From: a virus
IMG/VR virus record: IMGVR_UViG_3300010400_000003
Coordinates: 1 to 64,000 of that record
Direction: 5' to 3' (one strand)
DNA length: 64,000 nucleotides
This document shows positions 29,009-36,968 of the stretch, piece after piece. The position numbers and the translations under genes are program-made. A model generated the notes under the pieces. That model made no database searches, was not told where the DNA came from, and saw nothing but the letters and a program-made list of their open reading frames with translations. Each line of letters opens with the position of its first letter. Position 1 is the first letter of the stretch.

Positions 29009-30270
29009 AGCAGTTCGCCGCTCAAGACCCGTTCAGCCCAGTCGGCAAGTTTTTCAACGCGCGTCTCCAGGTCGGATTGGATTGCGGCGTCCTTGAGCGC
29101 GGGCTTGGGCAGCAGCCGCAACTGCTCGGCGAACCGCTGAAGTTTAACGCCGTCGGCTGCTGCTGCTGCGCGCTTTGCCGCAGCGGCGGTAGCCTTGCGC
29201 TCGGCCTCGACGCGCGCAGCTTCGGCGGCTTCAGCTTTGGCCTTCTCGGCCAGTTGAGCGCGGGCCGCAGCGGCTTCCTCGGCGGCGCGCTTGGCTTTTG
29301 CTTCGATCTCTGCACGCTCTTTGGCGGCAATCTCTGCGAGCCGGTCGGATTCCGCTTTTGCCTTGTCCAGAGCGATCTGCTGTTCGGCTCTAGCAACCTC
29401 GGCGATGCGAGCGGCTTCCGCTTTCGCTTTGGCCTCGACCTCGGCGCGTTCCCGGGCTGCTTGCTCGGCCGCAGCCTTGGCGTCTGCGTCGGCCTTGCCT
29501 TTGATCTCGGCAGCAACGCGGGCAGCCTCGGCGCGTTCATGGGCAAGCTTCTTTTCCGCCGCTTCGCGCTCCGCCTTCGCCGCCGCCTCGCGGGCGACGG
29601 CTTCCGCTTTCAGCTTCTCGTTCTCGGCGGCGATACGTTCGCGCTCAACTCGGTCGGCTTCTTCATTCGCCTTTCGTTCGGCTTCGGCCTTGGCCGCGGC
29701 ATCAAGTTTCGCCTGCCGGAGCAGTTTGGCGTTCGAGAGTTTCTTCATGTAGTCGGCTTCTGAAAGATCGGCCAAGTTGCCCAGCAGCGGTTCGTCGAGC
29801 AACGGCACCAACTCCGCTTCGCGCGCGGCCTTCAAATCCGCCAGCCGCTTCGCCTCCGCGCGCTCCGCAATGTCCTCCGCTTCCTGCAACGCGGTTTCGG
29901 CGGGCGTCAAATCGGCCAGCAGGATGTTGTAAAATCCCTGAACCGCCTTGCCGTACAGCAACGCCTCTTTCTTCTGCGCTTCCCGCACGGAATCGCCTTC
30001 CAGGCGCACCTTGCGCAGCGCGAGCCGGCACGCCCGCGATCTCGCAATCTCGCGAACGCAGGTCGCGTCTTTGACGGATTCCGCAACGCCTCGCGCTTCC
30101 GCCAGCGCGGCTCGTGCCTTAACAAAGATGGGGTGGAACGCCTCAAACAACGTCTGGCTTGCGGACTTTTCAAGGCCGGTTTGGCTGGCAAACTTCACCA
30201 GCTTGGTTTCAACTTCAGGAGGAAGGACTTCAGGTTCGATTACTTCAGCGGTTGGTGTTTCAGTGTTCAT
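29005..30270 (-). CDS. Long Ala/Glu/Lys-rich coiled-coil protein, 421 aa
   Basis: Residues 1-130 resemble the N-terminus of phage proteins found beside recombinases (VETKLVKFASQTGLEKSASQ). Residues about 135-375 form an almost continuous coiled coil of AEAE/AERERA type. The C-terminus (QLRLLPKPALKDAAIQSD) is globular. It lies between the nuclease and the ERF gene, so a role in organising the recombination complex is likely but unproven. The DNA is highly repetitive here, so shadow frames on the plus strand are long. Confidence 0.72.
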   Translation of the reverse strand: MNTETPTAEVIEPEVLPPEVETKLVKFASQTGLEKSASQTLFEAFHPIFVKARAALAEARGVAESVKDATCVREIARSRACRLALRKVRLEGDSVREAQKKEALLYGKAVQGFYNILLADLTPAETALQEAEDIAERAEAKRLADLKAAREAELVPLLDEPLLGNLADLSEADYMKKLSNAKLLRQAKLDAAAKAEAERKANEEADRVERERIAAENEKLKAEAVAREAAAKAEREAAEKKLAHERAEAARVAAEIKGKADADAKAAAEQAARERAEVEAKAKAEAARIAEVARAEQQIALDKAKAESDRLAEIAAKERAEIEAKAKRAAEEAAAARAQLAEKAKAEAAEAARVEAERKATAAAAKRAAAAADGVKLQRFAEQLRLLPKPALKDAAIQSDLETRVEKLADWAERVLSGELL

Positions 30271-30273
30271 GGT

Positions 30274-31053
30274 TCATTTTCCTTGGGCTTCTTTCCGTCG
30301 GAGCATTTGATCTAACTCTGGATATTTGGTTGCTGGGATTTCTTTGAACGATGCCGCACCAGCGAAGCGCAAAAACGCACCGTGATTTGAATTGGTTTCG
30401 TTGACGCGCCGTTCCAGTTCAAACGCCTGCTCCGCAGAAACCTTTTCGTCGAGGTTTCCTTCGAGCGCGGCATCGCTGTCAATTCCGACGACGACAATGT
30501 TCAGACAGTCGCACAGGGCGCCGCGCTTGGCGTAGGAGTGCGCCGAACCATCCGCCTGTGATTCAGAGCAACCCGGAGGCCCTTGACCGATACGAACCGA
30601 ATACGGATTGCTCCGCTCGTGGCCGCCCTTGTGCATGAGCGTGCAAATCTTCGTGATCTTGCCTTGCTGGAAAGCGCCCTCCGAGAAAGTGTAGGTGAAT
30701 CCGTGTTGATGGCAGAGCGGTTTTGCCTGGGAGTCAATTTCCTCGAACGGCGCAAACGACGAGCGCATTTTGCCGTTCCGGTCGGGAATAACTTTGGTCG
30801 CCTTGATTCTCGGCGTGTCGGCCTGGAGGGCGATGAAGTCCTTGGTGAACTCGCGTTTGGCCTGATCGGCGTCCATGTCGCGCTTGAGCGCCACCAGTTC
30901 GCGAAGCGCGGCGACGTTCTCGCTCGTGACGCCGCGCTCGATCACGGATTGGATCATGTCGAGCGCGCTCGGTTCGCGTTTGGCGACTGCGCTGGATGGC
31001 GGCGACTGCGGCACGAGTTCGGCTTCGATGGGAGTTGAGGTTTCAGGTTTCAT
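30274..31053 (-). CDS. erf: ERF-family single-strand annealing protein
   Basis: Residues 45-160 match the ERF family: AKREFTKDFIALQADTPRIK, KMRSSFAPFEEIDSQAKPLC, HGFTYTFSEGAFQQGKITKI and THPSC-like CTLMHKGGHERSNPYS. A second block is SAHSYAKRGALCDCLNIVVV. ERF proteins bind single-stranded DNA ends and anneal them, here together with the YqaJ-like nuclease. It overlaps the upstream gene by 4 bases. Confidence 0.82.
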   Translation of the reverse strand: MKPETSTPIEAELVPQSPPSSAVAKREPSALDMIQSVIERGVTSENVAALRELVALKRDMDADQAKREFTKDFIALQADTPRIKATKVIPDRNGKMRSSFAPFEEIDSQAKPLCHQHGFTYTFSEGAFQQGKITKICTLMHKGGHERSNPYSVRIGQGPPGCSESQADGSAHSYAKRGALCDCLNIVVVGIDSDAALEGNLDEKVSAEQAFELERRVNETNSNHGAFLRFAGAASFKEIPATKYPELDQMLRRKEAQGK

Positions 31054-31238
31054 GTAAATTTAGGAGCGCGTTCAAATGATAGTTTCGTCATCCGTCTTGC
31101 TTTCCATCCGGCCTTCTTGTGGGCTGCCTTGTTGAGAGCCGGATAACAGAACTTGCGCCACGCCTCTTGTCGAGAGGTCGCCTTGCTCTCGGTGTGGACC
31201 AAGCCTTCCGGGCAGACGATGCACCAAACGAGGTTCAT
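31050..31238 (-). CDS. Hypothetical protein, 62 aa
   Basis: MNLVWCIVCPEGLVHTESKA, then TSRQEAWRKFCYPALNKAAH. ATGA overlaps at both ends tie it to the erf operon. It has a basic C-terminus. Unknown function. Confidence 0.6.
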   Translation of the reverse strand: MNLVWCIVCPEGLVHTESKATSRQEAWRKFCYPALNKAAHKKAGWKARRMTKLSFERAPKFT

Positions 31239-31447
31239 GGTTTGACGCCTTTCAGGAAGAACTCGCGGACGGACGGTTTTCGCCCGCGTTTCAGACTTGG
31301 CCTAGCCCGCTTCATTTGAATCAGCCTTTTCCACGTTGCCGATCCGATGGCCACTTGCTGGGCGGCGGTTCGGTAATGGGCCTGGCACAAGCCGCGACAG
31401 TGCTGGCGATGCGAACAACCTGGATAAATGCATCCATTGCGTTTCAA
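31235..31447 (-). CDS. Small zinc-finger-like protein, TTG start, 70 aa
   Basis: MKRNGCIYPGCSHRQHCRGL, then CQAHYRTAAQQV, is the C-x4-C-x5-C-x3-C-x2-H pattern found at the start of many phage genes whose products begin MKxxGC. The start codon is TTG at 31445-31447. It lies about 2 bases from the transcription start expected for the promoter at 31456-31484, so the mRNA may be almost leaderless. It is the first gene of the minus arm. Confidence 0.6.
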   Translation of the reverse strand: MKRNGCIYPGCSHRQHCRGLCQAHYRTAAQQVAIGSATWKRLIQMKRARPSLKRGRKPSVREFFLKGVKP

Positions 31448-31455
31448 CGGTGACG

Positions 31456-31484
31456 TTTTTAACCGACCAAGAACCCGCTGTCAA
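31456..31484 (-). promoter_or_regulatory. Leftward early promoter
   Basis: Minus strand: TTGACA (31479-31484), 17-bp spac, -10-like TAAAAA (31456-31461). It faces the recombination operon. The inverted repeat GAACCCGC/GCGGGTTC (31471-31478, 31519-31526) overlaps its -35 side. Confidence 0.6.
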
Positions 31485-31526
31485 ACATTTTTGCAAAATT
31501 TCTTGCAAAAGTTTTCGAGCGGGTTC
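31471..31526. promoter_or_regulatory. Divergent control region with repeats
   Basis: Between the divergent arms lie the 8-bp inverted repeat GAACCCGC (31471-31478) and GCGGGTTC (31519-31526). Inside it are two direct TTGCAAAA copies (31491-31498 and 31503-31510), one turn apart, the first extended to TTTTGCAAAA. This spacing suits cooperative binding of a regulator that controls both arms. The binding protein is unknown. Confidence 0.5.
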
Positions 31527-31538
31527 ATTGTCGTCGAA

Positions 31539-31778
31539 ATGAAAGAGCCAACCGACGTAGTTCGCGTCCTCATGGGCATCCACGATTCAGTGAATCAAGC
31601 CGAGGCCATGAGCACAGATCAACTGACCACCGCGCTCGCCGAACTTGAACTGGCAGGCGGGGAACACGTCGCCAGCCTGGAAAGCGCGGTCAAGGGCGAG
31701 GCTTGCCATCGTTTACGCCATCCGCTCTCCTGGAGGCTGAGTAGATGGATCAACCGGATTAAACGCCATGCCAACTAA
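31539..31778 (+). CDS. Hypothetical protein, 79 aa
   Basis: First gene of the plus arm. MKEPTDVVRVLMGIHDSVNQ, then MSTDQLTTALAELELAGGEH, form an N-terminal helical domain. The C-terminus is basic (LSRWINRIKRHAN). The ATG at 31539 is preferred over the upstream extension, which lies in the control region. Function unknown. Confidence 0.58.
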   Translation: MKEPTDVVRVLMGIHDSVNQAEAMSTDQLTTALAELELAGGEHVASLESAVKGEACHRLRHPLSWRLSRWINRIKRHAN

Positions 31779-32052
31779 ATTTGAAATCCCATCGCGCCGC
31801 GTCACGCATTGCGAGCCGTGCGAGTTTCACAAGCTCACGGGGTCATTGCATGTTCGCTGCGGCGAAGGAAGTTGGCGGCAATACGCCTGTATGAATCCGC
31901 AGGCGTTTGATGATCTTGACAGCGTGCCGCACAGTGACCCGGAGAAGGAAAAGGTTCGGCAGCGGTTGATTGGCCACATGCTCGAACACGGCAGGGACAT
32001 CGGCAAGACGGAGGAACAACCGCATTGGTGCCCGCTGAGAAGGCAAACATGA
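31768..32052 (+). CDS. Cys-rich protein, 94 aa
   Basis: HCEPCEFHKLTGSLHVRCGE, then CMNPQAFDD and late WCPLRRQ, form a scattered four-cysteine set resembling small phage zinc proteins. It overlaps its neighbours by a few bases at both ends. Unknown function. Confidence 0.62.
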   Translation: MPTKFEIPSRRVTHCEPCEFHKLTGSLHVRCGEGSWRQYACMNPQAFDDLDSVPHSDPEKEKVRQRLIGHMLEHGRDIGKTEEQPHWCPLRRQT

Positions 32053-33269
32053 GCGAAGTCTGGATCTTCCGCGGCACGCAGCCGGTCGTATGGCGGATCC
32101 CGTGCAAGGTGGCGATGCGCCCGCGTTCGGATCTGCGCGGGATTTACTTGCGCCGGAGTCCCGAACGGTTGCACCTCGATCCCGCCGTGCCGTTGCTCCG
32201 ATGCCAGCGAACGGCGCTCGACAAGTTTTTCGCCAAGCAGAAGGTCGTCGAGTGGGTAACGGGTCAATGGCGGCTGAAACACGCCTGGCACAATTACGCG
32301 GCGAGGTTGGAAGCGATGGGCGGCGTGCGAGCGACCTCCGGCGACCCGGAGGATCATCTGGTATGGAGCGGACGCCGACCGCCGGCTGGCAAGTTGAAGC
32401 CCGCTCAGAAAGAGCGCCGGGCTTGGCTGGAGGAAATGCTGGCGCGCGGCGGAGGCGAGACGCTGGAGCAACTGTCGTATCAGTGGCGGGAGTTCTGCCT
32501 GCACATCGCGCACACGCTCATCAATCGCGAGCAGCCGGTGGACTTCTACTGGTTCAAGTTGCACAACTGCCCGCTGCGCGCCGACTGGATGAATCATTTG
32601 GGCCGACCCGCGCCATACTTGGCGGTCAATCTCCTGCGGAAAGCGATGGAGGGCTGCCGCATCATGGCGATGGACATTGAAGGCCAGCATTGTTTGCGGC
32701 ACATTGAACTGGAGCACACTGCTGAATGGTGGAAGCTGGTTCGCAAAGCGGAAAGCCAGCGGCGGCGAGAGTCCGGGCCGGAAAAATATGCACGCAACTT
32801 TCAAGGATCGCTGGAGCGTTTTGCGCTCACGGCTTGGGCTTTGTTCTGGAGCCACCGCAAGGAAGTGGCTCAAGCTCACGCTCGCCGTGTTTCGCACGGA
32901 CGCCGCGGCGGCTTTCGTCTTGTGCCGGACCCGATGGCGCGGAATGTGTACGGCACGGCTTACCAGCTTGTTTATCCTCCTGATAAAGCCACTCGCAAGT
33001 CTCTCCAGGAAGCCATCGCACACGTCCAGAAAACGCTATCTCGCGCGCATGGCGGCGTGTCGAAGGTGTCCGATCTTCGACCGTCGGCGAAAGTCGTGCG
33101 GCAACCCGAGGACGAAAGAGCCGGACCTGCGGTGGGTCAACCCGGAGACGGGGCGCGAGGAAGCGATGGGATGCTTTTGCATGATGGCTCTAGCCGCGTG
33201 GTTTCCGATAAAGAAGTGCTGGCTCCACGAGCAGGGGTTGGTGACGATGGGCTGGCCGGTGGAGCTTGA
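32049..33269 (+). CDS. Hypothetical protein, up to 406 aa, overlaps next gene
   Basis: The start MSEVWIFRGTQPVVWRIPCK at 32049 overlaps the upstream stop. The body is Trp/Arg-rich and helical, with TGQWRLKHAWHNYAARLEAM, AQKERRAWLEEMLARGGGET and QWREFCLHIAHTLINRE. No known family. The last 220 bases (33049-33269) overlap a Cys-rich gene in another frame. The C-terminal Gly/Asp-rich tail there looks like a shadow, so the true end may be earlier by a frame change or error. Confidence 0.5.
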   Translation: MSEVWIFRGTQPVVWRIPCKVAMRPRSDLRGIYLRRSPERLHLDPAVPLLRCQRTALDKFFAKQKVVEWVTGQWRLKHAWHNYAARLEAMGGVRATSGDPEDHLVWSGRRPPAGKLKPAQKERRAWLEEMLARGGGETLEQLSYQWREFCLHIAHTLINREQPVDFYWFKLHNCPLRADWMNHLGRPAPYLAVNLLRKAMEGCRIMAMDIEGQHCLRHIELEHTAEWWKLVRKAESQRRRESGPEKYARNFQGSLERFALTAWALFWSHRKEVAQAHARRVSHGRRGGFRLVPDPMARNVYGTAYQLVYPPDKATRKSLQEAIAHVQKTLSRAHGGVSKVSDLRPSAKVVRQPEDERAGPAVGQPGDGARGSDGMLLHDGSSRVVSDKEVLAPRAGVGDDGLAGGA

Positions 33270-33282
33270 TGGAACCCCGTGA
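33049..33282 (+). CDS. Small Cys-rich protein, 77 aa
   Basis: MAACRRCPIFDRRRKSCGNP, then WVNPETGREEAMGCFCMMAL and FPIKKCWLHEQG, contain a C-x2-C ... C ... C-x-C pattern typical of small phage zinc proteins. Its stop overlaps the next GTG start (GTGA). It overlaps the C-terminal part of the preceding frame by 221 bases. Confidence 0.6.
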   Translation: MAACRRCPIFDRRRKSCGNPRTKEPDLRWVNPETGREEAMGCFCMMALAAWFPIKKCWLHEQGLVTMGWPVELDGTP

Positions 33283-33488
33283 AAGGATCGTGCGCCAACC
33301 CCGAGTTTGCCGAGGCCCTCTTTCGGCGAATGGAAGAACTGTTCCCATCCCGATCAAGAGAAGAATGTCTGGAATCCGAGCCGGTCAAACAGTTTTGGGC
33401 ATTGCTGTGCATGGGAGCAGTCACAGGTGGATTCGTGATCGTGGACGACAAATCCAAAATCATTAAATTGCGACTACCAACTGAATGA
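33279..33488 (+). CDS. Hypothetical protein, GTG start, 69 aa
   Basis: MKGSCANPEFAEALFRRMEE, then a hydrophobic VKQFWALLCMGAVTGGFVIV segment. The GTG at 33279 overlaps the preceding stop. A possible membrane or amphipathic helix lies at about residues 36-54. Unknown function. Confidence 0.55.
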   Translation: MKGSCANPEFAEALFRRMEELFPSRSREECLESEPVKQFWALLCMGAVTGGFVIVDDKSKIIKLRLPTE

Positions 33489-34012
33489 ACTCCCTCGCCA
33501 GCACCAAACCCCTCGAAGTTGACATCGAGATTTCCGATCCGATCCCGACCGACGCGGAGAGCGAGGCTGATCTGGAAGGGCTGCTGGCCATGAGCAAGGT
33601 GTCCGCCCAAGACATCAAGAAACTGAAGGCGGTCGGCATCCATGTAAAGCGCCAGGGCATCCTCGAAACCCAGCGCGGCATGATTTACGTGACGCAGGCG
33701 TGGATGCTGGGCGTCACTGGCGAATTGAAGCGGCTGATCCACGACAAGCTGAAGAAGGAGGAGGGGAAGGATGTGCCGACAGATGAGGTTTGCAAGCTGG
33801 TGGACCAACTGGCCAAGCTGGCCGGCAAGCAGGCGGAATTGAGCGCGGTGATGCTGTCGCACGAGCCGAAAGTCGGCGGCGAGCCTCCGACGCCGACTGC
33901 GCCGCCAAACGCGGCGTTCCCGGCTGGGGCAATCGTCGTTGGCGGCAACGCCCAGGCGCACTTCCATCAAGCGCCCGAGAAAACCGTTGCCAAGGCCCCG
34001 GGCGAGGCGTAG
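33485..34012 (+). CDS. Hypothetical protein, possible DNA-binding protein, 175 aa
   Basis: The N-terminal part (residues 20-80) reads DAESEADLEGLLAMSKVSAQ, then IKKLKAVGIHVKRQGILETQ, a helix-turn-helix-like helical pair. RGMIYVTQAWMLGV, a lysine-rich helix and a Pro/Ala-rich disordered tail follow. Small phage proteins of this size include terminase small subunits and regulators. A small-terminase role is possible but not supported by position, because the large subunit is 5 kb away. Confidence 0.45.
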   Translation: MNSLASTKPLEVDIEISDPIPTDAESEADLEGLLAMSKVSAQDIKKLKAVGIHVKRQGILETQRGMIYVTQAWMLGVTGELKRLIHDKLKKEEGKDVPTDEVCKLVDQLAKLAGKQAELSAVMLSHEPKVGGEPPTPTAPPNAAFPAGAIVVGGNAQAHFHQAPEKTVAKAPGEA

Positions 34013-34015
34013 GCT
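33987..34015 (+). promoter_or_regulatory. Candidate near-leaderless promoter
   Basis: TTGCCA (33987-33992), 17-bp spacer, TAGGCT (34010-34015); the ATG is at 34023, so transcription would start at or just before it. The same geometry is seen at 36931-36959, 40533-40561 and 61125-61153. Confidence 0.35.
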
Positions 34016-34022
34016 GCGGCGC

Positions 34023-34364
34023 ATGGCAGCCTTGTACGTTGCGAGTCAACTGACTCATCCGCCGCCGCCGAACCCGCCGATCGGCTTCGGGAATAGCTAC
34101 CGCGTCACATCCGCTCCGTCCTCATCTCTCGGCAGCGACGGCGACACCGCGATCAACACCGTCACCGGGGATTACTACACAAAGTTCAACGGTGCGTGGA
34201 CGCTCTCCATGAGCAGCGGCGTTGGAGGCGGAGGCGGTCTGTCGGGCGACGGGGATCCGACGGCAACGTACCCGGCAGGACCGCCCAGCGGGCTTGAAGG
34301 CACGTCTTACGTGAACCGCCTGACGGGCCAAATCTTCTGGTGGTACAGTTCGCAGTGGAATTAA
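34023..34364 (+). CDS. Fibre-associated protein, 113 aa
   Basis: The start MAALYVASQLTHPPPPNPPI at 34023 is preferred to the Arg-rich extension. A strand-rich middle with NSYRVTSAPSSSLGSDGDTA and TGDYYTKFNGAWTLSMSS leads to a C-terminal SYVNRLTGQIFWWYSSQW. The last block parallels the ending of the protein at 4837. It lies upstream of the secreted fibre at 34370. Probably a fibre adaptor or trimerisation module. Confidence 0.52.
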   Translation: MAALYVASQLTHPPPPNPPIGFGNSYRVTSAPSSSLGSDGDTAINTVTGDYYTKFNGAWTLSMSSGVGGGGGLSGDGDPTATYPAGPPSGLEGTSYVNRLTGQIFWWYSSQWN

Positions 34365-34369
34365 GCCCT

Positions 34370-35929
34370 ATGAAATTCAAGGCATTGATCTTTTCGATTC
34401 TCTTGGCCGCTGGCGTAGTTGAGGCGGCGCAGACGCCGCTCTACGTCGGGAGATTCACCGGCAACGGCTCTGGCGTGACGAACGCGGCCAGCGTATTGAG
34501 CACGAATCAGACGACTCCTGTTGTGGTCGTGAACCAGACTTTCGACACCAGCCCCGGAGCCGCAACCTACACGTCCCCGCTCGTATTCGGCGGCGGCAGC
34601 AAGGGCGCGATCACGTCTGGCATGGCGATGTTCAACGGCTACCCGGATTATCTGCTGGGAATCGGATACAACACCAATTCCGGGAACAACGGCGACATTC
34701 ATTGGGGACTCGGCTTCGAGCACGGATACGTCCAGCACACAAACTCACGCACTTCCGAGCTTTACCTGGTGTGGAACAACACCAACGCCAGCTACAATCG
34801 CAGGGTATTTCAGGCAAATGTGGACTGGGGAAACAACTTCTCTGGATCTGGCGTTCTCGGCACCAACTCCGTTGGCTATTCGACGTGGTTTTTTGACGTG
34901 AATGAGTTGGGCATCGGAAACGGACAAGGAGCCGGGGCAACGGATTTCAAAGTATCTTGGGGGGCGCGACCTAAGTTCCAGTGGCTCGCTGGCGATGTTG
35001 TTTTTGGAACGAACCAAGGCTTCACGATCAACCGCGACGTTCAGGCGAACTCCTTCTTCTTCAACACGAATTACCAAATGGGGATAGGCACGGCGACGGT
35101 CTATGAGAATCTGACGGTTTCCGCTTCTGGTGGCCTCTCCACCGTGGGCGTGGACGGCGGCGCCGGCAACAACTGGATCGAACTCTACTCCGGCACCACA
35201 TCGGGTGGAATTATCTTCAGCAACGCCGGCTCCTTCAACATCGCGACCTCGACCGTCCGCACGAACAGCGGCCCGACCAACATCGTGACCGTGAACACTG
35301 CGGGGATGCAAGTCGGAGCGAACTTCTCTGTCGCAGTGCTCGGGAAATTGAATGTCGGCGAAACGTCCGGTGCGACCAATGCGGCATACAACTACCCGTT
35401 TGAGGTCAAAGTCGGCGGCAACCAGCATTTCACTGTCGCGTCTCGGAATAGCCTGGTTCGGCTCGCGGCTTACAATGACGCGGACGATACCCCCCAACCG
35501 CTCCAAATCCTTGGAGCAGTTAACGCGAGTACTGCTGCGGCTGGTATGCTTGGTGAAGTGTTTTCAAGTGCTGTGGCTAGTGGAAGCGCCGTTGTTTTGG
35601 CGACTGCGACTACAACGAATGTCACGAGCATTTCCCTGACCGCTGGTGATTGGGATGTCTCGGGAAATATAAACATCGCCGGTTCGACTGCGACTTACAC
35701 CCAGGGAGTCGGCGGCACTTCCACTACTAGCGTCACGCTGCCGACGGATGGAACAGAAGTTTATTCTGGAGCGCAGTTCACTCTGCTGTCCGTCACGGAC
35801 GGGCTGACCGTTCCACGGAAAGTGGTCAACGTGTCCTCGACGACCACGGTTTATCTGGTGGCCAAAGCGACGTTCTCGGCGGGAACGATGACCGCGTTTG
35901 GCAGCATTACGGCCAGGAGAATTCGATGA
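34370..35929 (+). CDS. Secreted tail-fibre-like protein, 519 aa
   Basis: The start MKFKALIFSILLAAGVVEAA is a clear signal peptide (residues 1-20). The body is Ser/Thr/Gly/Asn-rich beta structure (TNQTTPVVVVNQTFDTSPGA). The C-terminal 130 residues (GEVFSSAVASGSAVVLATAT, LTAGDWDVSGNINIAGS, KATFSAGTMTAFGSITARR) match the C-terminal beta domain of tailed-phage fibres. A signal peptide on such a protein is unusual and is shared with the proteins at 3530 and 2937. Confidence 0.65.
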   Translation: MKFKALIFSILLAAGVVEAAQTPLYVGRFTGNGSGVTNAASVLSTNQTTPVVVVNQTFDTSPGAATYTSPLVFGGGSKGAITSGMAMFNGYPDYLLGIGYNTNSGNNGDIHWGLGFEHGYVQHTNSRTSELYLVWNNTNASYNRRVFQANVDWGNNFSGSGVLGTNSVGYSTWFFDVNELGIGNGQGAGATDFKVSWGARPKFQWLAGDVVFGTNQGFTINRDVQANSFFFNTNYQMGIGTATVYENLTVSASGGLSTVGVDGGAGNNWIELYSGTTSGGIIFSNAGSFNIATSTVRTNSGPTNIVTVNTAGMQVGANFSVAVLGKLNVGETSGATNAAYNYPFEVKVGGNQHFTVASRNSLVRLAAYNDADDTPQPLQILGAVNASTAAAGMLGEVFSSAVASGSAVVLATATTTNVTSISLTAGDWDVSGNINIAGSTATYTQGVGGTSTTSVTLPTDGTEVYSGAQFTLLSVTDGLTVPRKVVNVSSTTTVYLVAKATFSAGTMTAFGSITARRIR

Positions 35930-35988
35930 ACAACCGCAGCGACCATCCTCGTTCATCGGGGCTGGTTGGTCTGACTGAGAAACCTTGA
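35926..35988 (+). CDS. Tiny ORF, 20 aa (doubtful)
   Basis: The ATG at 35926 overlaps the fibre stop (ATGA). MNNRSDHPRSSGLVGLTEKP ends at 35988. It may be a coupled small peptide or a chance frame in the 87-base gap before the holin gene. Confidence 0.2.
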   Translation: MNNRSDHPRSSGLVGLTEKP

Positions 35989-36016
35989 AAAGCAAACCAT
36001 CTCTCGAACGTGCATA

Positions 36017-36313
36017 ATGCAACCAGAACCAGAATGGGAGCCAGTGGGGAGGGGGTTGTGGGTGCTGGTGACGGTTTCGGTTTTGGGAGGGATAGCACGG
36101 CAGGCGCACCAATGGCTCGGAGGTCATCGCCCGACGTGGAAGCATCTGGTGGCAAGGGCCATCATTTCGTTGTTCATTGGCATCGTCTGCTCGTACACGC
36201 TCCCGCAAGAATCGCCGTGGAGTTTTGCCGCGACTGCGCTGCTCGGCTGGCTCGGGGCGGATGGGGTTGTTTTGCTTCTGGACATCGTTTTGCGAACTGA
36301 CCGAAAGAAATGA
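36017..36313 (+). CDS. Holin-like membrane protein, 98 aa
   Basis: It has three hydrophobic segments (about 14-27, 45-60, 68-86): GLWVLVTVSVLGGIARQAHQ, ARAIISLFIGIVCSY and SFAATALLGWLGADGVVLL. The end GWLGADGVVLLLDIVLR resembles phage holins of the LydA/phage_holin_4 type. It starts the lysis/membrane block. The start MQPEPEWEPV is used; a frame from 36010 is out of phase. Confidence 0.62.
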   Translation: MQPEPEWEPVGRGLWVLVTVSVLGGIARQAHQWLGGHRPTWKHLVARAIISLFIGIVCSYTLPQESPWSFAATALLGWLGADGVVLLLDIVLRTDRKK

Positions 36314-36579
36314 AGTACGTCCGATTTTATCTTCACTCGTTCTTTTACGGCAACCCGTCTCGCGGTCGTGCTGCGGCGTGGCTGTTCGCGGACGCAGCGT
36401 CCGCATTGGTTTGGCTCATCGGCGCGGTTTCACTGTTCGGCTACATCTTGAACACGCCCTATCTTTACGACGGCTGGTTTCGAGGTTCGGTCGCCATGTC
36501 GCCGCAGACCGCGCTGGGATTTCTCCTGACGGGGAGCGCGCTGCTGTTTATCCACCGGGCGAAGGACACGCAGCTATGA
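36310..36579 (+). CDS. Membrane protein, 89 aa
   Basis: Two hydrophobic segments, AAAWLFADAASALVWLIGAV and TALGFLLTGSALLFI, flank a loop. It is coupled to the holin-like gene by ATGA (36310-36313). It may assist the holin or form part of the lysis block. Confidence 0.58.
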   Translation: MKYVRFYLHSFFYGNPSRGRAAAWLFADAASALVWLIGAVSLFGYILNTPYLYDGWFRGSVAMSPQTALGFLLTGSALLFIHRAKDTQL

Positions 36580-36926
36580 CCCCCGCTGAAGTAAGCTCTT
36601 GGACTGGAATCGGAACAGTGATCGGACTGATCGCGGTCGGCGTGATGAACAAGCTGGACGCGAGAAAGGCGAACAAGGCGGCGGATGCCGCCGCGCTCGC
36701 AGCGCAACATGCAGCCGAAATCGCCAAAGACACTCACACGCTGGTCAACAACAACATGGGAATTGCCCTGCTCCGGGCATGGAATCAGAGCAAGCGGATC
36801 GCTGAGTTGACGGCAGGGACCGCTGGCCACGCCGGAAACGTCGCGGCTGCTGAGGAGGATGAACGCCTGTATCGCAAGCACATGGAAAACCAAGCCATTG
36901 TGGACAGCAAGGTCCGACCGAAATAA
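36576..36926 (+). CDS. Single-helix membrane protein with coiled coil, 116 aa
   Basis: The start MTPAEVSSWTGIGTVIGLIA at 36576 overlaps the preceding stop. The N-terminal transmembrane segment is followed by Ala/Lys-rich helices (KLDARKANKAADAAALAAQH) and a further helical region (AEEDERLYRKHMENQAIVDS). The topology resembles an inner-membrane spanin-like or holin-associated protein. The longer frame from 36177 is rejected as a shadow. Confidence 0.55.
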   Translation: MTPAEVSSWTGIGTVIGLIAVGVMNKLDARKANKAADAAALAAQHAAEIAKDTHTLVNNNMGIALLRAWNQSKRIAELTAGTAGHAGNVAAAEEDERLYRKHMENQAIVDSKVRPK

Positions 36927-36930
36927 CCCG

Positions 36931-36959
36931 TTGCCAAAGCTGGCGGGCGGGACTATGGT
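36931..36959 (+). promoter_or_regulatory. Candidate near-leaderless promoter
   Basis: TTGCCA (36931-36936), 17-bp spacer, TATGGT (36954-36959), ATG at 36969. Geometry like the candidates at 33987 and 40533. Confidence 0.35.
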
Positions 36960-36968
36960 TTCCCTCGA

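Noticed and set aside
29077-29763. Long plus-strand frames over the coiled-coil gene
   Set aside because: They arise from the repetitive Ala/Glu/Lys codons of the minus-strand gene and give low-complexity Leu/Gly/Phe/Ser products.
31827-33023. A 398-codon minus-strand frame opposite the early plus-arm genes
   Set aside because: Its product is Arg/Ala/Leu-rich and unlike a folded protein, and it opposes packed plus-strand genes with overlapping starts and stops.
33485-34012. Calling the 175-aa protein a terminase small subunit
   Set aside because: A helix-turn-helix-like region exists, but position and motifs are not enough; the HTH protein at 38414 is an equally plausible candidate, so neither is named as such.
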